A DNA stretch of 64,000 nucleotides from Coenobita brevimanus (taxonomy: Eukaryota; Arthropoda; Malacostraca; Decapoda; Coenobitidae), in the NCBI GenBank assembly GCA_032717465.1, contig CM064690.1:15465175-15529174 (forward strand), read 5' to 3'. The notes under the pieces are model-generated. The model made no database searches, was not told the origin of the DNA, and worked only from the letters and a program-made list of their open reading frames with translations. Shown here piece by piece: positions 50,119 to 61,698 of the stretch. The stretch's first letter is position 1; each line of letters begins with the position of its first letter. The position numbers and the translations under genes are program-made.

Positions 50119-52041
50119 TCAAGATCCGATCATTTTGAGATGCCTGGACACACTGCGTTTGAAAGACTGGAGATCATAGGCAGCAGGAAATGCAGACAGA
50201 GGGAGACAGTTCCAGAGCTGACCTGTTGCATAAATGAAAGACTGGGAGTAACGGTTAACTCTTGCATTAGAGAGTTGGACAGAAAAGGGATGAGAGTTTG
50301 CTGTCAGACGGGTGCTACGCGCCCGTCGTAGAGGTGGAGGAATGCAAGCAGACAGTTCAGAGGAGCAGTGACCATTAAAGTAGCGACAGAAAAGAGATAA
50401 AGATGCAACAGAGCGGCGAAGAGACAGAGGTTGAAGGGAGTCAGTAAGAGGAGGAGAGTTAATGAGACGAAAAGCCTTTGACTCCACCCTATTGAGAAGA
50501 GCTGTATGTAGGGAGCCTCCCCACACATGAGAGTTGTACTCCACACAGGGGCGGATAAAACCCCTGTATAGAGTCAACAATTGTGCAGGGGTAAAGAAAG
50601 AGCGGAGTCGGCTTAGCACACCCAATCTCTTGGAAGCAGATTTTACAAGAGATGTAATATGATCTTTCCAAGATAAGTCCCGAGTAAATGAAACCCCAAG
50701 CATGTTCAAGGATGATGCAGGATTAAGCTGAATATTATTAAACATTAGTGGGTATACCTGTGGAAGATTTTGTCGGGTTGATAGGTGTAAGAACTGAGTC
50801 TTAGATGCATTAAAGACAACCATATTATTTTTACCCCAGTCAGAGATACGAGCAAAGTCAGACATTAGGTGTGCCATAGCCTCATCCCTTGTTTGTTGAA
50901 GTAACTGTTGAGATGGGCGTTGCGGGAACCGAATGGAAAGGTGAGGGGTGGAGTCATCAGCGTATGAGTGGATAGGGTTAGATGTACAGCTTAGAAGATC
51001 ATTGATGAATAAAAGGAAGAGAGTTGGTGATAGGACAGAGCCCTGAGGAACACCACTGTTGATAGATCTAGGAGAAGAACGATGGCCGTCTACAACAGCA
51101 GCTATAGAACGACCAGAAAGGAAACTGTAGATGAAGGCACAGATAGAAGGATAGAAACCGTAGGAGGGCAGTTTGGAAATTAAAGATTTATGCCAGACTC
51201 GATCGAAAGCCTTTGAGATGTCAAGTGCAATGGCAAAGCTTTCGCCAAAGTCCCAAAAGGAGGATGACCAGGAATCTGAAAGGTAGGTGAGAAGATCGCC
51301 AGTGGAGCGTCCCTGACGGAACCCATACTGACGATCGGAAAGAAGGTTGTGATAGGAAAGATGCCTTAAAATTTTTCTATTAAGAATTGACTCGAAAACT
51401 TTGGAAATACAGGACGTTAAAGCAATTGGACGATAGTTGGAGGGTTGGAAGTGGTCATCCTTCTTTGGGACTGGCTGAATGAGAGCAAACTTCCAGCAAG
51501 AAGGAAAGGTACAAGTTGACACACAAAGGCGAAAGAGTTTGCCTAGGCAGGGTGTAAGCACAGAAGCACAGTTCTTGAGAACAACAGGAGGGACCCCATC
51601 AGGCCCATATGCCTTGTTAGTACTGAGGCCAGTGATGGCAGAAAATACATCAACTGAAGAAATTTTAATGTCAGCCATGAGGAAGTCAGAGGGGGGAAGT
51701 GATGGAGGAACAGCACCGGAATCGTCTAAGGTGGAATTGGAGGAGAAAGTCTGTGCAAAGAGATCTGCTTTATCAGTAGAAGAAATAGCTACAGAACCAT
51801 CAGAGTAGAAAAGAGGAGGGAAGGATGATGAGGTAAAGTTGTTAGAAAGATTTTTGGCAAGGTGCCAGAATGAGCGGGAAGAATTCGAGTTGGAGAGTTG
51901 AGAGCATTTAGTATGGATGAAATTATTTTTAGTAGAGCGAAGAACAGACTTAGCATGATTCCGGGCAGAAACGTAAAGACAATGTGATTCAGGGGTGGGT
52001 TGGTCCACTTTTGTAGGCCTTCTCCTTGTTGCGGACAGCAT
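50119..52041 (-). CDS. Reverse transcriptase domain of LINE pol
   Basis: 640 codons by the first ATG, although sequence homologous to the natural linker begins a few residues in. RT landmarks: [17 protein letters not shown] (~201-217), [13 protein letters not shown] (~239-251), [13 protein letters not shown] (motif A, catalytic Asp, ~272-284), [19 protein letters not shown] (motif B, ~329-347) and SYADD (motif C, ~359-363). The C-terminus ends RHLKMIGS at 50119. It synthesises cDNA from element RNA at the nicked target. Apart from the frameshift at its start the frame is clean, suggesting a recent insertion. Confidence 0.92.
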   Translation of the reverse strand: MLSATRRRPTKVDQPTPESHCLYVSARNHAKSVLRSTKNNFIHTKCSQLSNSNSSRSFWHLAKNLSNNFTSSSFPPLFYSDGSVAISSTDKADLFAQTFSSNSTLDDSGAVPPSLPPSDFLMADIKISSVDVFSAITGLSTNKAYGPDGVPPVVLKNCASVLTPCLGKLFRLCVSTCTFPSCWKFALIQPVPKKDDHFQPSNYRPIALTSCISKVFESILNRKILRHLSYHNLLSDRQYGFRQGRSTGDLLTYLSDSWSSSFWDFGESFAIALDISKAFDRVWHKSLISKLPSYGFYPSICAFIYSFLSGRSIAAVVDGHRSSPRSINSGVPQGSVLSPTLFLLFINDLLSCTSNPIHSYADDSTPHLSIRFPQRPSQQLLQQTRDEAMAHLMSDFARISDWGKNNMVVFNASKTQFLHLSTRQNLPQVYPLMFNNIQLNPASSLNMLGVSFTRDLSWKDHITSLVKSASKRLGVLSRLRSFFTPAQLLTLYRGFIRPCVEYNSHVWGGSLHTALLNRVESKAFRLINSPPLTDSLQPLSLRRSVASLSLFCRYFNGHCSSELSACIPPPLRRARSTRLTANSHPFSVQLSNARVNRYSQSFIYATGQLWNCLPLSAFPAAYDLQSFKRSVSRHLKMIGS

Positions 52042-53155
52042 TAGAACAAGCGTGATTAAACCAAGGCTTTCTTGCGTTAGTCAAAGGATATGAGAAAGGA
52101 ATGTATGTTTCCATGCCTGAGAGAATAACCTCTGTAATGCGCAAGGCACACTCAGATGGCTCCCGGCCATGGAAGCAATAATCATTCCAGGGAAAATCAA
52201 AGAAGTACTGCCTGAGGGCCTCCCAGTCCGCGGCTCCAAAATGCCACAGACGACGCTTCCCTGGAGGGTCCACAGGCCGTACCGGAGTGATAGGACAGGT
52301 TAAGGTAATAAGGTTGTGATCGGAGGAGCCCAACGGAGAGAAAAGATTAACAGAGTTAGCAGAAGGATTAGTTGTGAGGAAGAGGTCAAGTATGTTGGAG
52401 CTCTCTCCAAGGCGGTCAGGGATACGGGTAGGGTGCTGTACAAGCTGCTCTAGGTCATTAAGGATAGAAAAGATGTAGGCTTGTTCACCAGGTGGATCCG
52501 TGAAAGGAGAGGAGAGCCAAAGATGGTGGTGAACATTGAAATCTCCAAGAATGGAGATTTCAGAGAAAGGAGAAATGGACAGAATGTGTTCCATCGTAGA
52601 AGTAAGATAGTCGAAGAATTTTTGATAGTCAGTAGAATTAGGGGATAAGTAAACAGCACAGATATATTTAGTCAGAGAATGACAGAAAAGCCGAAGCCAG
52701 AGTGTGGAGAATTCAGAAGAATCAAGTTCAGGAACACGAGAGCAAGATAAGTCGTTGCGTATGTATACACAACAGCCACCTTTGGCTTTGAAATGAGTAT
52801 AGAGAAAGTAGGAGGATACAGAAAAGGGTTTGCTGTCAGTTGCCTCAGACAGCTGAGTCTCCGTTAGAAAAAGAAGGTGAGGTTTAGAGGAGGAGAGGTG
52901 GTGCTCAACACAGCGAAAGTTAGATGAAAGGCCACGAATGTTGCAGAAATGAAGAAGAGAGTCAGACAGTGGTTCCAGGCACCTCGAGTCGTCATCGGGA
53001 GAGGGGCAGATGGCGGGGGCATTTATGGTCCCCCCCCCCCTGGGGACTCCGAGGCTTGGTGTATCGACGCCATTATGGTGAATTTTGAAAAGGAAGTGTA
53101 GTGTGTACTGTGCATGTAGTTTGGTGAAGATAGAGAAATTTGTACTGGAGAGCAT
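51989..53155 (-). CDS. AP-type endonuclease domain of LINE pol
   Basis: 388 codons. After a ~65-residue leader the endonuclease begins [12 protein letters not shown] (~68-79). It carries LTETQ (97-101, the metal-binding Glu), GDFNVHHH (204-211) and SSDHN (277-281), the usual catalytic Asp/Asn and Asp-His of apurinic/apyrimidinic-like endonucleases. In such elements it nicks target DNA to prime reverse transcription. The frame closes after KEKAYKS because of a frameshift; the RT continues in another frame with a 53-nt overlap. The first ATG is used, but the true start could lie later. Confidence 0.85.
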   Translation of the reverse strand: MLSSTNFSIFTKLHAQYTLHFLFKIHHNGVDTPSLGVPRGGGTINAPAICPSPDDDSRCLEPLSDSLLHFCNIRGLSSNFRCVEHHLSSSKPHLLFLTETQLSEATDSKPFSVSSYFLYTHFKAKGGCCVYIRNDLSCSRVPELDSSEFSTLWLRLFCHSLTKYICAVYLSPNSTDYQKFFDYLTSTMEHILSISPFSEISILGDFNVHHHLWLSSPFTDPPGEQAYIFSILNDLEQLVQHPTRIPDRLGESSNILDLFLTTNPSANSVNLFSPLGSSDHNLITLTCPITPVRPVDPPGKRRLWHFGAADWEALRQYFFDFPWNDYCFHGREPSECALRITEVILSGMETYIPFSYPLTNARKPWFNHACSNAVRNKEKAYKSGPTHP

Positions 53156-53463
53156 GCTGGCCTACTCTCTGTGTAACTGAGACACTGAAAAAGTTCAGCA
53201 AAGGGGGATGGTCAGGAACTAGTCCTGAGGGCTGATGAAACGGGAGTTCCAGCACTCCCTGTCATCAGCTTTCCATCCACCTACCCTCTCCCCAGATGAC
53301 ACCCCTCCCTGTCATTTACCTCACCACTTCATCCTTACATCTCATCCTCGGTCTCCTCTTCCCTTTCTCCCCCTCCACTTCACCCGCATATACTCTCCTA
53401 GTTAGTCTCTCACTCCCCATCCTCTCCACATTACTGAACCACCTCAGTATAATTCTCCTAACG

Positions 53464-53476
53464 TTTTCTATCGCGC

Positions 53477-53535
<59 letters not shown>

Positions 53536-53544
53536 CTATCGCGC

Positions 53545-53581
<37 letters not shown>

Positions 53582-53590
53582 CTATCGCGC

Positions 53591-53644
<54 letters not shown>
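53464..53644. repeat. Three (TA)n arrays each led by TTTTCTATCGCGCCGAT
   Basis: The 17-bp phrase occurs without change at 53464, 53532 and 53578, each followed directly by TA units of different length. This is a tandem array of a compound unit (unique 17-mer plus microsatellite). Confidence 0.95.
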
Positions 53645-53647
<3 letters not shown>

Positions 53648-53860
53648 CAGCCGTGGCTCAGTGGGTTAGAGCGCTCCGCTCTGACCGAAGGGTCGGAGGA
53701 TCGAATCCACCCAAGGGTCATTGGTAGACATCAGGAAGGCCATCCGGTCATAAAATGCTACACGCTCCAGTCCAAAAGTCCTGTACCCAGGGGCAACGCC
53801 TTAGCCCTTCGGGGGTACCTGGCGTAAAACCAAATAATATATATATATATATATATATAT
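53645..53860 (+). mobile_element. tRNA-derived SINE, family 3, with (TA)n tail
   Basis: The head AGCAGCCGTGGCTCAGTGGG... (box A TGGCTCAGTGGGTTAGAGC, 53654-53672) and GGAGGATCGAATCCACC (box B, 53695-53711) have clean tRNA spacing. The body includes AGGAAGGCCATCCGGTCATA, a phrase common in arthropod SINE bodies. It ends GGCGTAAAACCAAA, then (TA)n at 53836-53860. The TA array on its left is part of the compound repeat, so no target duplication can be recognised. Confidence 0.8.
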
Positions 53861-54732
53861 GATTGTCGTCAGTGGGAACATAATGGCTTTTTCCACCTTC
53901 ACTCCGTGTAATATAATGGTGTCTGCACACTTGGGCCTAACCCAGCATGTGTTGACAGTATTACGCAGGTGGGGGTCAGTTACAGACACTTACACACAGG
54001 GAAAGGACAGCATCCAAATATTTCCCAGCCACACCACATGCGTGTCCACATTATCACTGTTAGGTTAGCGAGAACAGAGATAAAAATATTTGAGTCGTAT
54101 GTTCGCTGGCTTAGCAGATGTCATAACACCTCCTCAGCGATTTATTCTCTGCAGTTCACATTAGCGCTTACTGTGTGTTACCGATGCAAACTGTGTCGTT
54201 AAAAAAAAAAATATATAAACATCATACAAGAGAATATCAAGGGGTAAAGTAACAGGTTAATCAAATCGCCAAGGAAAAGGTGTTACGAAGTACCCTATGT
54301 TAACGAGAATACCAACTATTCTTGAGACATGGTATTGTTCTTAATAATTTGGATATCACACCGGAGCCTCACACTCACCGTAACTGTTGTTGCTCCAACC
54401 CGACCCCTGTTGTTGCTCTTATCTTTCCCTCTCACAGTCCTCCTCTCCCTCTCACAGTCCTCCCATCTCTATTTCTCAGTCCTCTTTCTTTCACGGTCCT
54501 TTTCTCTCTGTTTCTCAATCCCCTCTCTCTCCCTCATAGTCCTCCTCTCTCCAAATCTCAGTCCTCCTCTCTCCCTCATAGTCCCTCCACTTATCCCCCG
54601 CCCCCTCCTTTTATCACACACACAAGGGCATCTGTACTTCCACTGGTGTAGCAAGACGTGGCAGTGTAATTCAGCTAACCTAGAACTGGCGCAATCCTTC
54701 AAATAGATAACCAGTCACGGGAATGCTTTAGG

Positions 54733-54734
<2 letters not shown>
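53861..54734. other. Unique sequence and a CT-rich tract
   Basis: No gene is recognised. 54420-54600 is a degenerate CTCTCCCTCTCACAGTCCTC repeat whose 109- and 125-codon frames are compositional. Confidence 0.5.

Positions 54735-54794
<60 letters not shown>
54735..54794. repeat. (GA)n microsatellite
   Basis: About 30 GA units. Confidence 0.95.
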
Positions 54795-54795
<1 letters not shown>

Positions 54796-57700
54796 AGAAT
54801 ACGGAGAGGAAGAGCGAGAGATGGAATTCGTCGTCTTTCATTGGAGTGGCCTGCAAAATACCTGCTACCGCCTGGCTGTTTTATTTAATTAAACTTTTCA
54901 AACTGGAGGGGTTGGGTGCTTCACTAACCCCTTCAGTGCAATGTGTCTGGCCAGCGCTGAATACACATTGTCCGACAGCACCAAGAACAAAATATAAAGG
55001 ACGATGCAACAGTGAACGGGACTAGGAAATGGCTGTGGGGGGAGGGGGTGTTGTGGGGTGAGTCGTTAACCCCAGCGGTACGTTGGTATTTGCACCTCCC
55101 ACACGATTTTAACGTCTGAGGGAGGGACGGTGTACAGTAGTGAAGGGGTAGGAAGGATGTAACACCTTCAATACGGTGACGGCTTTATTATATTATTTCT
55201 ACTACCGTCAGAGGCTTAGATTCGGGTAAGGTGGGATTTCTTGTAGTGAAGGCATTACAATATGATGAGGTCTATATTGTTTCTTTCCTGATGCCGCCAG
55301 ATGCTATTTATCTCAGGAGAGATGTTTTGTATCCCGCTGACATTACTGTGCCAGACGGTATATATAAGTAAGGAATGTTATACTCTGCCCACTTTATTTT
55401 GCCTTAAAATTACCACCCCTCCGTCCTGACTATTAAACTGTAACTAGAGATTAATAAAGTATTTTGGTGTTAGTCACGAACAAGTACAGTGGAAAGAAAG
55501 AAGATCCAAAGCATTGTTTTACTGTCTCTGAATTACTTGACATGGGTTATAAAAAGATGGAAATCTTCGCAAATTTAAATTAATTTCGATTTTTTTTAAA
55601 TTACACCCACGCTAATTACTTACCTGAGTGGAGCTCTCCTACAATGAAGGGATAAATGATGGCTATAGCAAATCCCTCCAGTTCGAGAATTCTATCCTAA
55701 GACGAATTAAATTGTCTTGAGAAAACGAGAATTATAATAAATGCGTCATGGGAATATAGACAAATAAAGAGACTCCCAAGCTCACAAAAAGACAGCCTCT
55801 TTTATTTTGCCTGTATTTCCCCCACCGCCAGGACATCATTTTTTTATTCATTACACCAATAGTCTCTCTCTCTCTCTCTCTCTGGGACGTCCAATAATGA
55901 AGGTGTTAAAGAAGTATACCCCACAAGCTATGTACTATCTATCAGTTTCCCCAAGCTGAATAACATCAAATGCAAATAAACAGACACGATCGTATGGAAG
56001 AGGTAAACATTATCAGCTGAGGATTTACGTCTGTTTAGTATAATTGTACAGAGCATCCAGTATCCGGGAAGTGCTAAGCAAGTTGCAGCGGTGGCAAGTT
56101 ATTCTTTCCACTACATCATCTATCCATCTCGAATGCTTAGCTGTAACAAGAGGCTAACGCAAAAATACAGTGCTAATCACGAAAAAATGCTGTGGAAAAG
56201 ATATCAGGTCGTAATATTGTTTTTTTATGCCACTGAGTTACGAGATATGAGTTGCAAAAGGACAAAACTCTTCGCTTAGTAAAGGTTGCAGCGTGTAAGT
56301 CCTATTGTATTACCTAAATTTTCTTTCTAATACAATTTCAGCGAGCAATAATTTAGCATGCAGTGAGAAGTAGTATGCATTTTATATTATCAAAATATTA
56401 ACGTATTCAGACTAAGCTTGTGAAAAAACACCTCGAAACTAACCTGTTCCCATCACATGCAAATGTTTTTGGTATGAGAATCAGTTGTCACTGGGTTGGT
56501 GCGAATAAGTGAGAACCAGTATATAATTGTACACCCGGGAGCCATACAGTAGCATATGCTTATTCTTTGATTCTACTCCTGGCAGGAAGGAAGTTGTAGT
56601 CAAGGTCTCATACCTAATGAAGAACCGCCGTCCAGTATTATGGAGGTATTTCTAAGCTTTGCTAAACTACACTCGGGAAAGTTCACGATGATGCTGTTAC
56701 TCGTGCAGTCTAGAAAAAACCTAAGCAACTAAGAACAGGTCTTTGGTGTGCAACCCTGGCTATCACTTCCCATCAGCCAGGGACGGGGGTAAAGGGAGTG
56801 CAGAAACTGTGACTCACGAGCATAGAGAGACGTGGAACAACTATCTTCCTCCAAAATGCCTACCGTATCACACACAGACTAAATTACGTGAAACATGCAT
56901 TTATTTGTACTGGGAGAGGTTGGTAGTCATAAGTAATCAAGAAATGTCGTTGCCAGTAACGTCTACAGGAGTTCGGAAATTGTACTTGCCATATCTGTAG
57001 CCCGTACAGTTCCTGTAACGAATTCATCTGTGGTCCTTTTCGTTAATCATTCTCATTTTTCCAGTGTCATATCATGTTTTTATTTAAAGAATCCGAATCA
57101 CATGACCCGTCCTATAGCCTCGAACGCCTGGGGCCCTCACTGTAAATTGTGTACACAGTAAAATCTTGACAGAAAGTATTTCCTGGATCCTAGTATGATG
57201 AAATCAATAATATTGTACACACAGCAAAAAAACTATCGTTACAGGGGTGTCCGATGTGTTTCATACTGAACAACCTGGCTGTCTCGCTAGGGTTGGTAAG
57301 CCTGACAGTGGGTGAGTTGCCAAATAGGACGAGGTAGAAATATGCATGGGAGAAGCAATGGATATAGCTTATAATAAATATGCAACAAACACACGCAGGG
57401 ATACCAATGGAGGAGGCTGTTATCAAAAACCTTCATTCGTGTGTCATTTTATATCGCGCAGAAGGTGTAACGATAGTTTTTTTTGTTGTGTGTACGTCCT
57501 CGTCCAACGCTGCCACAGGCTCCAACAACAGTAGTTCAGTATAGGAAAGACGTTGCCTAGTGAGTTGTTCTTCCTAGAGGCAGGCTTTGCGTGTACAGCA
57601 AGAGATCAGCTAGGGCGTTGTATGTGAACACGAACTTCTCACGTTCGTTGCCTTTATTTAGCAAATAATTACACTGTCAACTTCACAACTCCAGAGCTAC

Positions 57701-58002
57701 ACTAACTTCACAAGGACACAAGTACAACTAAAATTGTCTGAAACTGCTCTATTCTGTGCCCCATCCTTACATAATCTTGCATTACACTCGAATCTTCTAG
57801 TTTACTCTAGCATCTACGGTTACCACATCAGAGACATCCAAAACATGCCAGAGTTTTCTGATATTACATAACACTCTACAGTAAATGCTATAGCATACAA
57901 ACTGAAACTAAATGTGAATATTACATAATCATCCAAATAAAAAATAATAGAAAGGAATCGAATAAAAATCAAGGCATAACTTTACGAAATACCTCCACTC
58001 AC
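54795..58002. other. No gene recognised; scattered dispersed-motif copies
   Basis: Copies or relatives of the dispersed motif lie near 54948, 55288, 55690 and 55955, often with AACCCCTTCAGT or similar. 56000-58000 is AT-rich with no repeat or exon I can support. Confidence 0.45.
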
Positions 58003-58234
58003 AACATCAGCTCGTCTGGCAACTCTGATTCGTAACTTCAAATGCGAGAATCAAAGCAACGTTGGGTCTGGTTAGTACTTGGATGGGTGACCGCCTGGGA
58101 ACACCAGATGCTGTTGGCATCCCTACGTCAAGTGGGGTTGGTGGAGGATTAGTGCCCCTCCCTGTAAAACAATTAACTCTAAGCCCTTGGCCACCCCGTC
58201 TGGGATACACGGCGTCTGGCAATGAATGAATGAA
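58003..58234 (+). mobile_element. 5S-rRNA-derived SINE with (ATGA)n tail
   Basis: 58051-58121 closely resembles the 3' two-thirds of 5S rRNA: GGTTAGTACTTGGATGGGTG, ACCGCCTGGGAACACC and TGCTGTTGGCAT (box A/intermediate/box C region). The 5' part (58003-58050) is too diverged to align well. From 58130 the sequence instead matches the end of repeat F: GTTGGTGGAGGATTAGTGCC, TAAAACAATTAACTC and GGCGTCTGGCAATGAATGAA. It is therefore a composite of a 5S head and an F-type 3' end, i.e. SINE3-like, and not a 5S gene. Confidence 0.8.
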
Positions 58235-59036
58235 CAGGAACTCTCCAGAACCACACAACTAACACACTTACTTCCTAGAATATGGACAATACCACGGTAT
58301 GTATCGACATAGAAAGGCTTACATTTATCATAACAAAAAAGACTGCAACACACAAGTTTGTATGGGGCTTGAGACTTTACCTGATATAAGTCCTTGGAAG
58401 CTAGATGTTTGCTTCTTTCTCTCTCTCTGTCTCTGTCTCTGCCTGTCTGTCTGTCTGTCTGTCTCATGATAATATTACCAACTTTTTCTAATCAGCCGTA
58501 ATTGTATTTTTGGTTGATCAGGCATCAAACTATTTCGCACATCTACAATTGCCTCCATTACAATGAATTAAATGCAGAAAGAATTCCAAGTGTGGGAGGA
58601 ATTTATTAACCTTTTATTTGTATGCTTCACTATCCTTCGTGTCAAAGCCTGTCGTATGAAAAGATCAGTATAACAGGTAAATACTGCCTAAATGATTCGC
58701 TTACGAGTAGTATTATAATTCTTACGTTTCTGCTCCTCAATCATGAGGTTTCATGTAAAATAGAAACAGGTATTTACTCAGGCATACCAGATGACAGAAG
58801 TAGGCACGACAAAAGGTGCAAAGTAATTCACTAGGTTTCATTTTACATCGAACGTAAAGAAGGTAATTGTGTCAAAGGTAAAAGTCGTATGGTTTAATTT
58901 GATGAAAACATCTGCTGAAAGTTCAACATTTGGTGCGCTCTGCTTTGTGTTATATGGACGGTTGTTGGCATTGACATGAGTTGCCATTTGCTCCAGGTGA
59001 CGAACCTGTGGATGTCAACATAATTTTAGGTAACTA

Positions 59037-59040
<4 letters not shown>
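58235..59040. other. No gene recognised; (CT)n(CTGT)n at 58415-58463
   Basis: Apart from the microsatellite this is AT-rich unique sequence. Confidence 0.45.

Positions 59041-59122
<82 letters not shown>
59041..59122. repeat. (TA)n microsatellite
   Basis: About 41 TA units. Confidence 0.95.
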
Positions 59123-59125
<3 letters not shown>

Positions 59126-59306
59126 GTATTCGGGGTGTCCGGGGAAGGACTTAATAATGGAAATGATAGATGGGGGAATTCTAATAAAAAAGTGTTACAT
59201 GGACAGTTGTCCAAACGTCTACCGTTACGGAGATACAGTTACTTAAAACCTCGTGGACGAAAATAGTCTCTTGATAATTCGCCCATAAGGTCATCATTAA
59301 CTGCAG

Positions 59307-59355
<49 letters not shown>
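59123..59355. repeat. GGGTGTCCGGGGAAG repeat and (GT)n
   Basis: Second copy of the repeat at 48.7 kb, flanked by (TA)n on the left and (GT)n on the right (59309-59355). Confidence 0.45.
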
Positions 59356-59357
<2 letters not shown>

Positions 59358-60651
59358 CTTACCTAATTGTATCTTTACAGGAATGAGTCAAGCTCGTACT
59401 GTCCCGTGCATTAAACAATTTTTATCGTACATATCCCAAAAATTTGAATAGTTTTGGCACACACTACTTCATTCGGTAGTGCATTCCACTGATCAATTGC
59501 CCTATTTGGGAAACTGAATTTCCTTACGTCGTTATCGCCTCTCTTTTTACGTATTTTTTTTGCAGTGTCCTCATGCTGATGCTTCCCCATTGGTTATATA
59601 TTCATTTATGTCTATTTTCCCCTCCCCTGAGATGCATTTATATAGCATAATCATGTCTTCTCTTTTCCTTCTCTCCTGTAGTGTTGGTAGATCCAATTTC
59701 TCTAATCATTCTTCGTAGCTTAGATCCCTTAAGCTTGGTATCCAACTTGTAGCTGCCCTTTGTATTTTTTCAATCTTATCTATGTGTTTTTTGAGATGAG
59801 AATTCCATACTACTGATGCATATTCCAGGGTTGGTCTGATGAATTATGTTATCTTTCTCAACATGTCTTCATTTCTATATGTGAATGCTATTCTTATATT
59901 AGCAAGCAGTGTAGACATGTTATATACCTTCTCATTGATATGGTCATCTGGAGATAGTCTGTTATTGATAATTACTCCTAAGTCCTTCTCTCTGATATGT
60001 ATAGGGTTGATCATCCTAACTTATAATCCCAGTCTGGTCTTTTCTCACTTTTACCAAACCTAATTACATGACACTTGTCCATATTAAATTCCATTTCCCA
60101 TTTATTGCTCCATTCATGAAGGTTGTTTAAATCCTCTTGCAGCTCTTTGCAAGAATCTGTGTTAGTAATTTTCCTTTGAATTTTTGCATCATCCGCAAAC
60201 ATATTTAGATAGCTTCCATTTCCAATGTTACTGTTTATGTCATTTATATACACTAAAACCATATTTGGTGCCAGCACTGAACCTTGTGGAAATCCGCTAG
60301 TCACTTCCGTCCATAATGAGTAATTTCCCCTTAGTACTGTTCTCATTTCCCTTTTTCTAAGAAAATCCTGCATCCAACAGTACAGGTTGCCTTGGATACC
60401 TCCTTGACGGTATAGTTTCCATAAAAGTCTTTGGTGCGATACTCTGTCAAATGCTTTCTTAAAATCTAAATAGATACTGTCCACCCATCCTTCTTTTTTC
60501 TGTAATGTTTCTGTAACTCTATCATAGTAGCTTAATAGATTAGTAACACATGATTTTCCCTTCCTAAAACCGAACTGCCTCTGTTATCATACCGTGTTCT
60601 TCTAGATGGTTTACCCAAACTTTTCTTATCAGCTTTTCTAGTATCTTACTG

Positions 60652-60655
<4 letters not shown>
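59356..60655 (-). mobile_element. 5'-truncated CR1/Jockey-type LINE fragment
   Basis: Minus strand: RT palm remnants (KILEKLIRKVWVNHLEEHG upstream, then the open frame 60011-60484) and further C-terminal sequence to about 59360, with stops (ATSWIPSLRDLSYEE type). It is bounded by (GT)n on both sides (59355 and 60656). It is a different family from the 50-kb element, since its motif wording is unrelated. Confidence 0.8.
60011..60484 (-). pseudogene. Reverse transcriptase core fragment
   Basis: 157 codons. YLDFKKAFDRVSH is motif A with its catalytic Asp, GFPQGSVLAPNMVLVYIND is motif B, and FADDAKI is motif C with the paired Asp. LNNLHEWSNKWEMEFNMDKC follows, as in CR1- and Jockey-type thumbs. 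The upstream part is in another frame, so it cannot make a complete enzyme. Confidence 0.85.
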
Positions 60656-60695
<40 letters not shown>

Positions 60696-60707
60696 GTATT
60701 AAAAAAA

Positions 60708-60772
<65 letters not shown>

Positions 60773-60780
60773 ATATATAT
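60652..60780. repeat. (GT)n, poly(A) and (TA)n compound block
   Basis: (GT)18, ATGTATT, an A25 run and about 22 TA units follow each other. The block separates the 3' end of the RTE-type element (right) from the truncated 5' end of the CR1/Jockey-type fragment (left). Confidence 0.95.
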
Positions 60781-60782
60781 TT

Positions 60783-61012
60783 CCTGTGGGACCCCAAGGG
60801 ATACATAGGGCCTCAATGAACTCTCTCCACCAATATTTGTCTCTTACCGTCTCCTTCAGGTCCCACCAACACTTCTCTCCTACTTCTCTTTTCATTGTCC
60901 TCAACCATGTTTCCCTCGGCCTACCTCTGCCTCTTCTTCCTCTAGCAGTCCACTCTGGCACATCCTGTATTAAACTACCTTCTTTTCTATATACAGTATG
61001 TGCCCCAGCCAT
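60783..61012 (-). pseudogene. RTE C-terminal tail
   Basis: The open frame reads RGRRGRGRPRETWLRTMKRE and later YWWREFIEALCIPWGPTG, the familiar basic C-terminus of this LINE group (GRPRxTW and W-R-x(5)-ALC). After this the sequence runs into (TA)n. Confidence 0.8.
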
Positions 61013-61325
61013 TGCTGGTGAGACAGTCTCACATATTCATCAATAGGTTCCACTTTCGTAATATCCCTTACTCTTTTATTTGTAACTCTGTCTTGTCACT
61101 TTACCCCAAGTATCCTTCTCAGTATTTTATTCTCAAATCCTAATACTTTCTGATCTGTTGCAATTGTACTGTACCATGACTCATGCCCATATATTAAAAT
61201 TGGTCTAACCATGGACTTGTAAATTTTTTCTTTAGTATGTTCCGAAAGCATATTATTTTACCAAACAGATTTCAACATTTCAACCGCTCGCCATGCCTGT
61301 CTAATCTTCTCCTCAATTTCATTGT

Positions 61326-61568
61326 TTAAGATCCATTAGATGATTCAATCGTTCTTAGAAATTTAAAATTTTCTACATTCTTCACTACATTATTCCCAGT
61401 TACACAATCGATTTGGTTCTCCACGTTCATATGAATAATTCCAGTCATTCCACAATTTATTACCAATTCCACTTTTTCTCCTTCCTCCACCGGACAATCA
61501 AGCACCCTCTGCATCTCGTGAATACTTCCACAAATCAGTACAATATCATCAGCATAGTCCAAATCCAT
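61326..61568 (-). pseudogene. RTE motif C (YADD) segment
   Basis: 80 codons starting MDLDYADDIVLICGSIHEM, the polymerase motif with two catalytic Asp. The thumb region follows and ends at VENFKFLRTIESSNGS, where the typical FKYLG phrase is altered. It is separated by frameshifts from both neighbours. Confidence 0.8.
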
Positions 61569-61698
61569 CAGCCTCTTATTTTCTTTCTAGTTAGTTCCTG
61601 TACCTGTTCTCCTTACAACCTTTCTCAAAACATAATCCATAACCAAAACAAACAGCATAGGTGAAAGAACTCCTCCTTGAATCACTTCTGACCTAGCC

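Larger units (their letters stand above)
50010..53306 (-). mobile_element. Almost intact Jockey-like non-LTR retrotransposon
   Basis: About 3.3 kb. The 5' UTR (53156-53306) is followed by one broken pol gene with an AP endonuclease then a reverse transcriptase. The short 3' UTR ends in an A-rich tail (plus T-runs at 50010-50033). CCCTGTCATT at 50000-50009 and 53307-53316 is a likely 10-bp target duplication. There is no separate gag-like first frame and no LTRs, matching the Jockey-type family widespread in decapods. Three other copies lie in this window (1, 20.1 and 46.2 kb). Confidence 0.88.

Noticed and set aside
53646..53712. Functional tRNA gene
   Set aside because: tRNA-like head lacks a matching acceptor stem and is followed by a SINE body and (TA)n tail.
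58051..58121. 5S rRNA gene
   Set aside because: Only the promoter-containing part resembles 5S; the 5' third is lost and a retroposon tail follows directly.
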